Under the pieces are notes generated by a model. The model ran no database searches. It saw only the letters and a program-made list of their open reading frames with translations, and was not told the DNA's origin. A stretch of 64,000 nt of DNA, taken from Streptomyces gossypii. Its GTDB lineage: Bacteria; Actinomycetota; Actinomycetes; Streptomycetales; Streptomycetaceae. Position numbers and translations under genes: made by a program. Below, piece by piece: positions 8,073-17,266 of this stretch (position 1 is the stretch's first letter; the number at the start of each line of letters is the position of its first letter). The stretch lies in assembly GCF_025165795.1 (NCBI RefSeq), contig NZ_JAJAGO010000010.1:62001-126000 (forward strand), read 5' to 3'.

Positions 8073-8741
8073 TCACGAATCCGTCACGCCCAACTCCTGC
8101 GCCAGCACCGCCGCCTGCGTCCTGCTGCGCAGGCCCAGCTTCCGCAGCAGCCTGCTGACGTGCGTCTTCACCGTCGCCTCCGCCATCTCCAGACGGTCCG
8201 CGACATCCGCGTTCGACATCCCCGCGCCGAGGCAGCCGAGCACCTCGTGCTCGCGCGGAGTCAGCCCCTCCAGTTCCGGCGGCACGCGCTGCGCCGGACG
8301 CGCACCGGACCGCGCGAACTCGGCGATCAGCCGCCGGGTCACCGACGGAGCGATCATGCCCTCGCCCGCCGCCACGGTCCGCACCGCGTCGATGACCTCC
8401 GCCGCCTCGCTGTGCTTGAGAAGGAACCCGGCCGCACCGGCCCGCAGCGCCCCGAACACGTACTCGTCCAGGTCGAAGGTGGTCAGCACCAGCACGTCCG
8501 CCAGTTCCTCACCGGTGATCTGACGGGTTGCGGAGACGCCGTCGAGCCGGGGCATCTGTATGTCCATCAGCACCACGTCGGGCCGCAGTTCCCGGGCCCG
8601 GCGCACCGCCTCCTCGCCGTCCGCCGCCTCCCCGACGACGTCGATGTCGCGCGCGCTGCGCAGAATCAGCAGCAGCCCCGCCCGCACCGCCGACTGGTCC
8701 TCGGCGACCACCACGCGGATCACTGACTCTTCGTCCCTCAC
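8073..8741 (-). CDS. NarL/FixJ-type response regulator
   Basis: A 222-residue cytoplasmic regulator with a receiver domain (about 8-125; phospho-acceptor Asp60 in VVLMDIQMPRLDG; acidic pair in VVVAEDQ; Lys in LLKHSE) and a LuxR-type DNA-binding domain (about 158-215; LTPREHEVLGCLGAGMSNADVA). The start is GTG at 8741, 6 bases after AGGGAG. A second GTG seven codons in is also possible. The cognate histidine kinase is upstream on the same strand, but a MITE lies between them, so translation depends on a ribosome site kept just beside the insertion. Targets unknown. Confidence 0.9.
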   Translation of the reverse strand: MRDEESVIRVVVAEDQSAVRAGLLLILRSARDIDVVGEAADGEEAVRRARELRPDVVLMDIQMPRLDGVSATRQITGEELADVLVLTTFDLDEYVFGALRAGAAGFLLKHSEAAEVIDAVRTVAAGEGMIAPSVTRRLIAEFARSGARPAQRVPPELEGLTPREHEVLGCLGAGMSNADVADRLEMAEATVKTHVSRLLRKLGLRSRTQAAVLAQELGVTDS

Positions 8742-8753
8742 ACCGGCTCCCTA

Positions 8754-8915
8754 AGGGCTGTCCCGTAATCCCTGGCGGGCGCACGACGACAGCTGCGGCA
8801 CCTCGCTGCGTTGCCGGAACGCCCGGACACGCCCAGTATGAGGACGCCCCTCCGCCTTGCGAAGCACCGCATCTGACGCCGCGCGCTGACCCACCAGGGA
8901 TCACGGGACAGCCCT
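8754..8915. mobile_element. 162-bp MITE, copy 2, between kinase and regulator
   Basis: Terminal inverted repeats AGGGCTGTCCCGTAATCCCT and its near-complement bound the element, with a clean TA duplication on both sides (8752-8753 and 8916-8917). It is 96% identical to copy 1. It fills the space between the kinase stop at 8939 and the regulator start at 8741. The regulator's AGGGAG ribosome site begins at the inserted end, so the insertion spared it. Confidence 0.87.
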
Positions 8916-8938
8916 TAGCCACGCACCCTGGGGTCTCC

Positions 8939-10189
8939 TCAAAGCTCCTCCACGGGCAACTCCGCCCGCACCTCCCACATCTTGTGCTCCGCTGTGCCCA
9001 CGACCCCCGCGCCAGCGCCAGTCCGGCCGTCGCCCGGCACGGTGACCGGCCCCGCCTCCAGTCGCCCGTGCAGCAGTTCGACCCGCTCCCGCATCCCGAT
9101 CAGTCCCGCCCCCGAGCCCGGCGCACGCGGACCCTGCGGGTCGCCCAGCGGGTTGGTGACCCGTACGACGAGCGACCCCGCGGCACCCCCGGCCCGCTCA
9201 GCACGTCCGACGCGGACCGTGACCGTCCCCGGCCGCGCGTGCTTGAGCGCGTTGGTCACCGACTCCTGCACCACGCGGTACGCCGCCAGCTCCACCGGCG
9301 CGGGCAGTGCACCGCCCGCGCCCTCCTGCCGGTCGTCGTGCAGCACGAAGGTGAACCCCTGGTCCGCCATGGCGCGGGCGCGCTCCAGCAAGGCGTCCAG
9401 ACCGTCCAGTGTCGGCGACGCGGTGGCCTCGCCCGCCCCCTCCGCGTCCCGCAGGATGCCGATCAGACGGCGCATCTCGGTCAGCCCCTGAACGCTGTTC
9501 TCGCGTATGACGCCCAACGCCTCACGGCTCGCCTCCCGATCATCCTCGAGGGCCAGCGCGGCCGTGGAGTGTATGGCGATGGCGGAGAGATGGTTGGCCA
9601 CCATGTCGTGCAGCTCCCTGGCCATCCGCGCGCGCTCCGCGTTCACCGCCGAGACCCGGTCCATCTCGGCCAGCAGCGCGGTCTGCTCGGCCCGCAGCCG
9701 CTCGGCGGCGGCCTCCTCCCGGTGGAACCGGACGATCGCACCCGTGAACGCCGGTGCCGACGTCACCAGCCCCGTCAGCAGCCCGACGAACAACGACTCG
9801 GGCGTACGGAACACCGCCAGCGGCACGAGCGTGGCCAGCACCGCCACCAGCACGGTCAGCCGGGGGAGGCGGCGCGCCAGCGCGGGCGGGCCGTACACCA
9901 CCACCGCGTACACCACGTCAGTGAACATCACCACGGTGGCGACGAGACTCCCGGCGCAGACATCGAGCACGAGCGCCGCCGTCGCGGCGGGCAGCGCCAC
10001 CGCCGGCGCCGTACGACGCACCAGCTCCGCAGCGGACATCGCCGCCAGCGACACCAGCGTGAGCGACGGGGGCAGCCCGAACAGCGGCGGACCGGCCTGC
10101 AACCCGATCGCCCACAGCACGAGACCGCCGAGCAGCCCGGCCACGGCGATCAGCACATCGTGGCGGTGCGGGCGGGGCAGCTGGGGCAT
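8939..10189 (-). CDS. NarL-type sensor histidine kinase
   Basis: A 416-residue membrane kinase. The N-terminal half has about five to six hydrophobic helices (starting VLIAVAGLLGGLVLWAIGL). Residues about 175-245 hold the HisKA_3 dimerisation region with ARMARELHDMVANHLSAIA; the His near residue 193 is the phosphorylation site. An ATPase domain follows, with GAGLIGMRERVELLHG near the end. I chose ATG 10189 because residues upstream in the longer frame look non-coding and overlap the divergent gene. It phosphorylates the regulator at 8073-8741. The signal is probably sensed in or near the membrane, as there is no large outer domain. Confidence 0.88.
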   Translation of the reverse strand: MPQLPRPHRHDVLIAVAGLLGGLVLWAIGLQAGPPLFGLPPSLTLVSLAAMSAAELVRRTAPAVALPAATAALVLDVCAGSLVATVVMFTDVVYAVVVYGPPALARRLPRLTVLVAVLATLVPLAVFRTPESLFVGLLTGLVTSAPAFTGAIVRFHREEAAAERLRAEQTALLAEMDRVSAVNAERARMARELHDMVANHLSAIAIHSTAALALEDDREASREALGVIRENSVQGLTEMRRLIGILRDAEGAGEATASPTLDGLDALLERARAMADQGFTFVLHDDRQEGAGGALPAPVELAAYRVVQESVTNALKHARPGTVTVRVGRAERAGGAAGSLVVRVTNPLGDPQGPRAPGSGAGLIGMRERVELLHGRLEAGPVTVPGDGRTGAGAGVVGTAEHKMWEVRAELPVEEL

Positions 10190-10339
10190 GAGTCCATGAC
10201 AGCACGGAGGCGGGGCCCGACGCGTCGCCACAGGGACGTACATCGAAGGATGCAGCGCGGGATCGTCGCTGGTGACGACGCGTGCGGGGGCGGTGGTCGG
10301 CCACAGTGGCGGGGACCCGTACGAGAGGAGCCCGCCACC

Positions 10340-10906
10340 ATGCTGGTCACCCTGATCATCGTCTGCGAGGTCGGCTTCTGGGTGCTGCTCGCTCTGGGCC
10401 TGTCCCTGCGCTACCTCGCCAAGAGGCCCCGCGCGGGGGTGGCGGTCCTCCTGTGTGAGCCGCTCCTCGAAGTCGTCCTGCTCGTCGTCAGCGCCGTGGA
10501 TCTGAGAAACGGCGCCGAACCGGACTGGAAACACGGCCTCGCCGCCGTCTACATCGGCTTCACCGTCACCCACGGCCACTACATGATCAAGTGGGCGGAC
10601 GGCCACGTCGCCCACCGCTTCGCGGGCGGTCCGCCCCCGGTCAAGCCGCCGAAATACGGCATGGCACGCGCCTTGCACGAATGGCGGATGTCCCTGCGCG
10701 CGATCTTCGGGGCGGGCATCGCCGCAGCCCTGCTCCAGTGCGCCGTCTGGTACGTGGGCGACGCCGGCCAGACCGCCTCACTCCAGGCATGGCAGGGGAA
10801 GATGGGCATTGTCGCCGCCGTCAGCCTGATCATCGCCGTGGGCTACACGATCTGGCCGAAACAGGCCCCGGCAGGCGCGCGGTCCGAGCACGAGCGCGCG
10901 GGGTAA
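10340..10906 (+). CDS. Four-helix integral membrane protein of unknown function
   Basis: A 188-residue protein with four probable membrane helices (about 1-23, 33-54, 114-134 and 142-163) and a cytoplasmic or outer loop rich in Pro/Lys (PPPVKPPKYGM). ATG 10340 has GAGAGGAG upstream. It is divergent from the kinase gene, with 150 bases between them. I do not recognise a functional family; it may be a conserved Streptomyces membrane protein linked to the adjacent two-component pair. Confidence 0.75.
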   Translation: MLVTLIIVCEVGFWVLLALGLSLRYLAKRPRAGVAVLLCEPLLEVVLLVVSAVDLRNGAEPDWKHGLAAVYIGFTVTHGHYMIKWADGHVAHRFAGGPPPVKPPKYGMARALHEWRMSLRAIFGAGIAAALLQCAVWYVGDAGQTASLQAWQGKMGIVAAVSLIIAVGYTIWPKQAPAGARSEHERAG

Positions 10907-10913
10907 CGGGCCC

Positions 10914-11672
10914 TCAGCCGTGCCCCGCCGTGCGGCGCTGGTGCGTGCCCGGTGTGCAGCCGAAAGAGTGGCGGAAGACATCGATGAAGGCGCTGGTGGA
11001 GGACCAGCCGCAGCGGTGGGCGACCGCCGTCACCGGCAGGTCGTCGGCCAGCATGCGCAGCGCGTGGTACAGGCGCAACTGGGTGCGCCACTGCGGGAAG
11101 GTCATGCCCAGCTCGCGGCGGAAGAGGCGGCTGAGGGTGCGCTCGCCCGCTCCGGTCGCCGCCCCGAGTTCGGCCAGGGTGCGCGCGTCCGCCGGGTCGC
11201 GGTGCAGCAGTTCGCAGACGGCCGTGAGCCGCGGGTCGGACGGGGCGGGCAGCTGGACCGGCTGCTGGGGTGAGGCGCGCAACTGGTCGAGGAGGACGGC
11301 GTGCAGGCGGCGCCGCTCGGGGGTGTCGTCCCGGGTGCTGCGCGTGCAGGCGAGGATCAGTTCGCGCAGCAGGGGGCTGACGGCGAGGACGCTGGGCGCT
11401 TCGAGGCCCAGCGGGTTGGTGTCCGGCGGCAGCCCGAGCAGGTGCAGGGCGAGGTGGCCGTGGGCGCGGTGCGCGTGGACACATCCGGCGGGGACCCAGA
11501 TGGCCCGGGTGCCGGGGGCGAACCAGGTGCCCGCCTCCGTGGTGACGGCCAGGACACCGGAGCCCGCGTAGACGATCTGGTGATCGTCATGACGGTGTGC
11601 GTCGATGCGCTCCCCGGGGGCCAGCAGCTGGGTGCGGGTGGGCGCCTCGGGGGTGTGGCGGATGTCCGGCAT
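10914..11672 (-). CDS. AraC-family regulator with cupin sensor domain
   Basis: A 252-residue regulator. An N-terminal cupin-like domain (about 15-90; RIDAHRHDDHQIVYAGSG) likely binds an effector, and two C-terminal helix-turn-helix motifs (about 150-245) include RTLAELGAATGAGERTLSRL and VAHRCGWSSTSAFIDVFR. ATG 11672 gives the family-typical N-terminus; the frame continues upstream into the divergent gene and is not used. It is divergent, by 53 bases, from an MFS exporter gene that it probably controls. Confidence 0.88.
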   Translation of the reverse strand: MPDIRHTPEAPTRTQLLAPGERIDAHRHDDHQIVYAGSGVLAVTTEAGTWFAPGTRAIWVPAGCVHAHRAHGHLALHLLGLPPDTNPLGLEAPSVLAVSPLLRELILACTRSTRDDTPERRRLHAVLLDQLRASPQQPVQLPAPSDPRLTAVCELLHRDPADARTLAELGAATGAGERTLSRLFRRELGMTFPQWRTQLRLYHALRMLADDLPVTAVAHRCGWSSTSAFIDVFRHSFGCTPGTHQRRTAGHG

Positions 11673-11725
11673 GATCTGGCACTTTATCGGAAGCACGCCA
11701 TGTCTGCCGTGGCGAGGATGGGCGG

Positions 11726-12970
11726 GTGCCGACGAAACAGAGCTCCCGTACCAGGCCGCTGACCCTGCTCTCCCTGGGGCACGCCTGCGTGGACGTCTAC
11801 CAGGGCGCGGTCGCCGCGCTGGTGCCCTTCTTCGTCGCCGAGCGCGCCTACACCTACGCCGCCGCATCCGGCATCGTGCTGGCCGCCTTCCTGTTGTCCT
11901 CCGTGGTGCAGCCGTTGTTCGGGGCCCTCACCGACAGGTGGGCCCTGCCATGGCTGCTGCCGGTGAGCACGCTGCTGGCCGGTACGGGCGTCGCCCTCGC
12001 CGGTGTCGGCGGCTCGTACGCCCTCACGCTGGCGGCCGTCGCGGTCTCCGGGGTCGGCGTCGCCGCATACCACCCGGAGGCCGCACGGGTGGCACGCCAG
12101 GCCAGCCGGGGCAGCCACACCGCGATGGCCTGGTTCTCCCTCGGCGGCAACCTCGGCTTCGCCGCGGCGCCCCTGATGGTCTCGGCCGCCGTCGCCACGG
12201 GTGGCCTGCGCGCCTCCCCGCTGCTGGTCGTGCCCGCTCTCGCGGGCGCGGCGCTGTGCGTGGCCGCGCTGCGGAGTCTTCGGGTTCCCCACGCGGCGGC
12301 GGCAGCGGCTGCGGCGACGGCAGCGGAGGCGGACGGCGGCACGGGCCGGGCCGCCGTCCGGGACGACTGGCGGTCCTTCCTCAAACTGTCGGGCGCCGTC
12401 GTGTGCCGCTCGATCGTCTTCGTCGGGCTGAGCGCGTTCATCTCCCTCTACGCCCGCCAACGCACCGGCGGCGGCGAAGTCGCCGGTACGGCCGCACTGT
12501 TCGTGCTCTACCTCGGCGGCGCGGTGGGCACCCTGGCAGGCGGGAGACTCGCCACCCGCTGGGGCCGCCTCCCGGTCGTCCGGTGGTCCTACGCCCTGAC
12601 GGTGCTCGCGGTGGCCGGAGTGGTCCTCGTCCCCGGACCGCTGCTCTACCTCTGCGTGGCCCTCACCTCGGCGGGCCTGTACGTGCCCTTCTCCCTGCAC
12701 ATCACTCTCGGCCAGGACTATCTGCCCCGGCACATGGGCACCGCGAGCGGCGTCACCCTGGGCCTGACCGTCAGCATGGGCGGCCTCGCCACCCCGCTCA
12801 TCGGAGCCCTCGCCGACGCGGCCTCCCTGCGGGTGGCCCTCGCCCCGCTGATCGCACTCCCCGCCCTCGGCTGGCTCCTCCTGCGCATCCTGCCCGAGCC
12901 GGGGGCGCCCGGGGCGGCCGGTGGCAGTGATCCTCCGGCTCTTCAGCGGGCGACGCTCCGACGTCCGTGA
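11726..12970 (+). CDS. MFS transporter, fosmidomycin-resistance-like
   Basis: A 414-residue permease with about 12 membrane helices. The start region (LLSLGHACVDVYQGAVAALV) and the A-motif-like GALTDRW after helix 2 resemble the Fsr (fosmidomycin resistance) branch of the major facilitator superfamily. A central Ala-rich loop (about 192-210) splits the two six-helix halves. GTG 11726 follows GGCGAGGATGGGCGG. The divergent AraC regulator suggests inducible export of a toxic small molecule. Substrate unknown. Confidence 0.85.
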   Translation: MPTKQSSRTRPLTLLSLGHACVDVYQGAVAALVPFFVAERAYTYAAASGIVLAAFLLSSVVQPLFGALTDRWALPWLLPVSTLLAGTGVALAGVGGSYALTLAAVAVSGVGVAAYHPEAARVARQASRGSHTAMAWFSLGGNLGFAAAPLMVSAAVATGGLRASPLLVVPALAGAALCVAALRSLRVPHAAAAAAAATAAEADGGTGRAAVRDDWRSFLKLSGAVVCRSIVFVGLSAFISLYARQRTGGGEVAGTAALFVLYLGGAVGTLAGGRLATRWGRLPVVRWSYALTVLAVAGVVLVPGPLLYLCVALTSAGLYVPFSLHITLGQDYLPRHMGTASGVTLGLTVSMGGLATPLIGALADAASLRVALAPLIALPALGWLLLRILPEPGAPGAAGGSDPPALQRATLRRP

Positions 12971-13014
12971 TGCGGTGGCGACTCGGCCTCACTCCGTTCC
13001 TGCACTCCGCCCCG

Positions 13015-14037
13015 TCAGCCGGGCGGCGGCGGGAGTTCGCCGGAGCCGCGGGGGATCAGCCGGGTGGGGACGGTGGCCGTGCGGGCCGCCGTGCGGTCGC
13101 CGTCCAGGCGGGACAGCGCGAGCAGGGCCGCTTCCCGGCCGAGCATTGCGGGGTCCTGCGCGATGACGCTGAGGCCGGGCTCCAGCAGGTCGGCCAGCGG
13201 GAGGTCGTCGAAGCCCACCAGGGCGACGTCCTTGCGGCGGTCGGCGGAGAGCGTCGTCAGCGCGCCGAGGGAGGCGAAGTTGTTCGCGGTGAACAGCGCG
13301 GTCGGCGGCTGCGGGAGTGCGAGCAGCCGCCGTACGGCGCCGCCCGCCACCGTCGGGCTGTGCGCGTCGGCGACCAGCGCCGGATCGTACGGGATGCCCG
13401 CCGCCTGGAGTGTGGCGCGGTAACCCCGCTGCCGCTGTTTGCGCGTGTACAGGGAGCTGGGAACGTCGCCGATGAATCCGATGCGGCGGTGGCCGTGGGC
13501 GATGAGGTGGGCGACACCGTCGTGCGTGCCCTCGGTGTTGGCACTGACGACCGCGTCGGCCGTGACCCCTGAGCCGGGGCGGTCGATGAAGATGAGAGGG
13601 AGGCCGCTGGAACGCTCGCGCCGCAGATAGCGGTGGTCGCCGTCGACAGACGGCACGATCATCAGGGCGGTGACCCGCCGGGCCAGGAACGAGGAGACCA
13701 CCACCTGCTCCTTCTCCGGGTCCTCGTCCGAGGAGCCGAGCAGCAGGGTCAGATTGCGATCGCGTATGGCGTCCTCGATGCCGTCCGCCACCGAACCGAA
13801 GAACGGGTTCGCGATCTGGGGGACGATGAGCCCGATGGTGGAGTCGCGCGCGCCGACCCGCATGTTGCGTGCCATGAGGTTGGGTCGGAAACCCAGCTCG
13901 GTGACGGCGGCCATGACCTTCTCACGGGTGGCCGCCGATACCGGACCGTCGCTGTTGAGAACGCGGGAGACCGTCTTGGCGCTGACGCCGACACGTTCCG
14001 CCACATCAGCCAGGGTGGGCCGCCGCGAGGTTGCCAT
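13015..14037 (-). CDS. LacI-family repressor of the fructan cluster
   Basis: A 340-residue repressor. The helix-turn-helix is at residues 8-27 (LADVAERVGVSAKTVSRVLN), followed by the hinge and a periplasmic-binding-like sugar domain (IGLIVPQIANPFFGSVADGI to the C-terminus). It is the last gene of the minus-strand block: substrate-binding protein, permease, ATPase, repressor. The twin TGTCA-type palindromes at 17154-17183 are its probable operators. The effector is inferred to be fructose or a phosphorylated derivative, from its neighbours. Confidence 0.9.
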   Translation of the reverse strand: MATSRRPTLADVAERVGVSAKTVSRVLNSDGPVSAATREKVMAAVTELGFRPNLMARNMRVGARDSTIGLIVPQIANPFFGSVADGIEDAIRDRNLTLLLGSSDEDPEKEQVVVSSFLARRVTALMIVPSVDGDHRYLRRERSSGLPLIFIDRPGSGVTADAVVSANTEGTHDGVAHLIAHGHRRIGFIGDVPSSLYTRKQRQRGYRATLQAAGIPYDPALVADAHSPTVAGGAVRRLLALPQPPTALFTANNFASLGALTTLSADRRKDVALVGFDDLPLADLLEPGLSVIAQDPAMLGREAALLALSRLDGDRTAARTATVPTRLIPRGSGELPPPPG

Positions 14038-14089
14038 GATGTGCGTTCTCCCCTTCTGCGTACAGACGGAGCCGCGGCGGCCGTACCCG

Positions 14090-14937
<848 letters not shown>

Positions 14938-14941
<4 letters not shown>

Positions 14942-15954
14942 GAGCGCTGCTTCCGTCGGGAGATCTGGTCGAAGGCCACGGCGGCGATCACCAGTACGCC
15001 GGTGATCAGCATCTGGTAGATGGAGCCGACGCCCATGAGCTGGAGTCCGTTGCGGAAGACGCCGACGATGAGCGCCCCCAGCAGGGTGCCGAGCACCAGC
15101 CCGCGCCCGCCGAAGAGGCTTGTGCCACCGAGGACCACCGCGGTGATGGAGTCGAGGTTGTCCGTCTGTCCGGCCTTGGGGTCGCCCACGCCCGTACGGG
15201 CCACCAGCAGCAGCGCCGCGATGCCGTAGATGACGCCGGCCACGGTGAAGATCGTCATTCGCAGCCGTGCGGTGCGGATGCCGGTCAGCCGCGCGACCTC
15301 GGGGCTGTTGCCCAGCGCGTAGACATGCTTGCCCCACGCGGTCTGCCCGAGCACGTACGCGAAGACGAGGAACAGCACGATGGTCAGCACGGAGCCGTAG
15401 CTGATGTCGGTGCTGCCCATCGGGAAGGTGTCGCCCAGCACGGTCAGCTCACCAGGGAGCTGGGTGACGGTCTGCTCGTCCGAGTAGATGTGGGTGAGCG
15501 CGAAGGCGATGTTCAGCATGCCCAGGGTCACGATGAAGGGGGGCAGCTTGACGAAGGTGACCAGGGCGCCGTTCGCCGCGCCGAGCAGGGCGCAGACACC
15601 GATCCCCGCCGCGATGGCGACCAGGGGCGGCAGGACGCCTTCCGCCGCGAGTTTCGCCATCACGATGCTGCCGAAGGCCATGATCGCACCGCAGGAGAGG
15701 TCGATTCCCGCGGTGAGGATGATGAGCGTCTGCCCGAGGGCCAAGGTACCCACGACCATGATCTGCTGAATGACCAGCGCCAGATTGCCACCCGAGAGGA
15801 ACTGGTCGGACTGGAAGGAGAAGAAGGTGCTCGCGACCAGCAGGGCGAGAACTGGTCCCGCGGTGGGTGTGTGGACGAACCGCTTCCAGGCCGGCGGGTC
15901 CTGGGCCGCCTGTGACGGTGGCTTCGAGGGGGCGGGTGCAGTGGTGGTACTCAT
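14938..15954 (-). CDS. Sugar ABC transporter permease (RbsC/FrcC-like)
   Basis: A 338-residue inner-membrane permease with about eight to ten helices. Family-typical segments are GQTLIILTAGIDLSCGAIMAFG, and GNSPEVARLTGIRT with the ATPase-contacting loop. The N-terminus is Pro/Ala-rich and cytoplasmic. ATG 15954 is preceded by AAGGAG. It pairs with the ATPase downstream and the lipoprotein upstream. Specificity is inferred as fructose from the linked GH32 and PfkB genes. Confidence 0.92.
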
Positions 15955-16059
15955 GGTGCGGGCTGCTCCTTGAGGACTGAGCGGACGGTACGACCCGGGG
16001 CGTCCTTGGCCCGGGGTGCTGCGGGTGGTGCCGCGTTCCCGAGGCGACGGGCGTCCGTT

Positions 16060-17112
16060 TCAGCCCCAGCACCTGTCGAGGCCGAACGTGCTGTCCTTGG
16101 CGGCCTGTCCCTGCACGGCGTCGTCGGTGATGAGGTTGACGCCCGTGTCGTAGTAGCCCTTGAGGTCGGTGTCCTTCTCCACGTGCTGGACTACGGCCTC
16201 CACGCCCTGCTCCGCCATCACCAGTGGGTACTGCTGCGAAGTGGCAGCGATCTTCCCGGACTTGACGGCCTCCACGCCCGTGCAGCCGCCGTCCACGGAC
16301 ACGATCAGGGTGTCCTCGGCACGCCCTTTGGACTTGAGCGCCTTGTACGCGCCCAGCGCGACGGGCTCGTTGATCGTGTAGACGACGTTGATGTCCGGTG
16401 CTTTCTGCAGGCAGTTCTCCATCGCGGTCTGGCCCTTGGACCGGTCGCCCTGGGTGTGCTGTGAGCAGACCACCGAGGGGTCGGAGTCCTTGATTCCGTA
16501 TCCCTTGAGGAATCCGTCGTGGCGCAGCGTGCCGACCGCCACGCCGGGGGCGAGGTCGAGCATGGCGATCTTCGCCTTCTTGCCCTTCATCCGGGCCTTG
16601 GCGTACTCGCCGATCAGCTCGCCCGCCTTGTGGTTGTCGGTGGCGTAGAGCGCGTCGGTGGCCGTCTTCGGTTCGGTGGGGCTGTCGAGCGCCAGCACCA
16701 GCACGCCCTTGTCGCGGGCCTGTTCGAGCGCGGGGACGATGGCCTCCGAGTCGTTGGGCGTGATCATGATGCCGTCGACGCCCGCCGCCACCATGTTCTC
16801 GACGGCGGTGACCTGGCCTTCGTTGTCGCCGTCGAACTTCCCGGCAGCCGTGGAGAGTTCGACGTCGTGCTTCTCGGCGGACTTCTTCGCTCCCTCCTTC
16901 ATCTTCACGAAGAAGGGGTTGGTGTCGGTCTTGGTGATGAGGCCGACCTTGACCGGGCCGCCGTCGTCTCCGGCCTGGGCACCCTCGCCGCAGGCGGTCA
17001 GCCCGGCGAGGAGGAGGGCTGCCGACGCCGCGCAGGCGGCCGTCCTGCGGGTGGTGGCGCGAGCCGTTCTGCGGGCGCGGACGCGGGCGGCGGGCATGGC
17101 TGAACTGGGCAT
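16060..17112 (-). CDS. Sugar-binding lipoprotein of the fructose-type ABC transporter
   Basis: A 350-residue binding protein. An Arg-rich signal peptide ends in the lipobox LAGLTAC (Cys about residue 35), so the mature protein is lipid-anchored outside the membrane. The periplasmic-binding fold begins VKVGLITKTDTNPFFVKMKE and resembles FrcB/RbsB. I chose ATG 17112 (AAAGG upstream) over an ATG five codons later that lacks a ribosome site. It is first in the minus-strand operon and diverges from the GH32 gene across the LacI-type operators. Confidence 0.9.
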   Translation of the reverse strand: MPSSAMPAARVRARRTARATTRRTAACAASAALLLAGLTACGEGAQAGDDGGPVKVGLITKTDTNPFFVKMKEGAKKSAEKHDVELSTAAGKFDGDNEGQVTAVENMVAAGVDGIMITPNDSEAIVPALEQARDKGVLVLALDSPTEPKTATDALYATDNHKAGELIGEYAKARMKGKKAKIAMLDLAPGVAVGTLRHDGFLKGYGIKDSDPSVVCSQHTQGDRSKGQTAMENCLQKAPDINVVYTINEPVALGAYKALKSKGRAEDTLIVSVDGGCTGVEAVKSGKIAATSQQYPLVMAEQGVEAVVQHVEKDTDLKGYYDTGVNLITDDAVQGQAAKDSTFGLDRCWG

Positions 17113-17153
17113 GGCTGTGGGGCCTTTCGGCTGGAACGGAGCGCGTGAGCGAG

Positions 17154-17183
17154 TGTCAACGTTGACATGTGTCATCGTTGACA
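17154..17183. promoter_or_regulatory. Twin LacI-family operators in the divergent promoter
   Basis: A perfect 14-bp palindrome TGTCAACGTTGACA (17154-17167) is followed by TGTCATCGTTGACA (17170-17183), 13 of 14 identical. The centres are 16 bases apart, about one and a half helical turns. The pair lies between the binding-protein start (17112) and the GH32 start (17267), so one bound repressor could silence both directions. Confidence 0.85.
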
Positions 17184-17266
17184 TCGAGTGGGCAACATGG
17201 TGAACTCCGCGGCGAGTCACGTCAATGCCTTACGGCAGTAACGGAACGGAAACCGAGGTCCTCTCG

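Noticed and set aside
8528..10906. A 792-residue plus-strand frame spanning the MITE, the kinase and the membrane protein
   Set aside because: Only its last 188 codons are a gene (start 10340, with ribosome site). The rest is antisense to the histidine kinase and crosses a mobile element.
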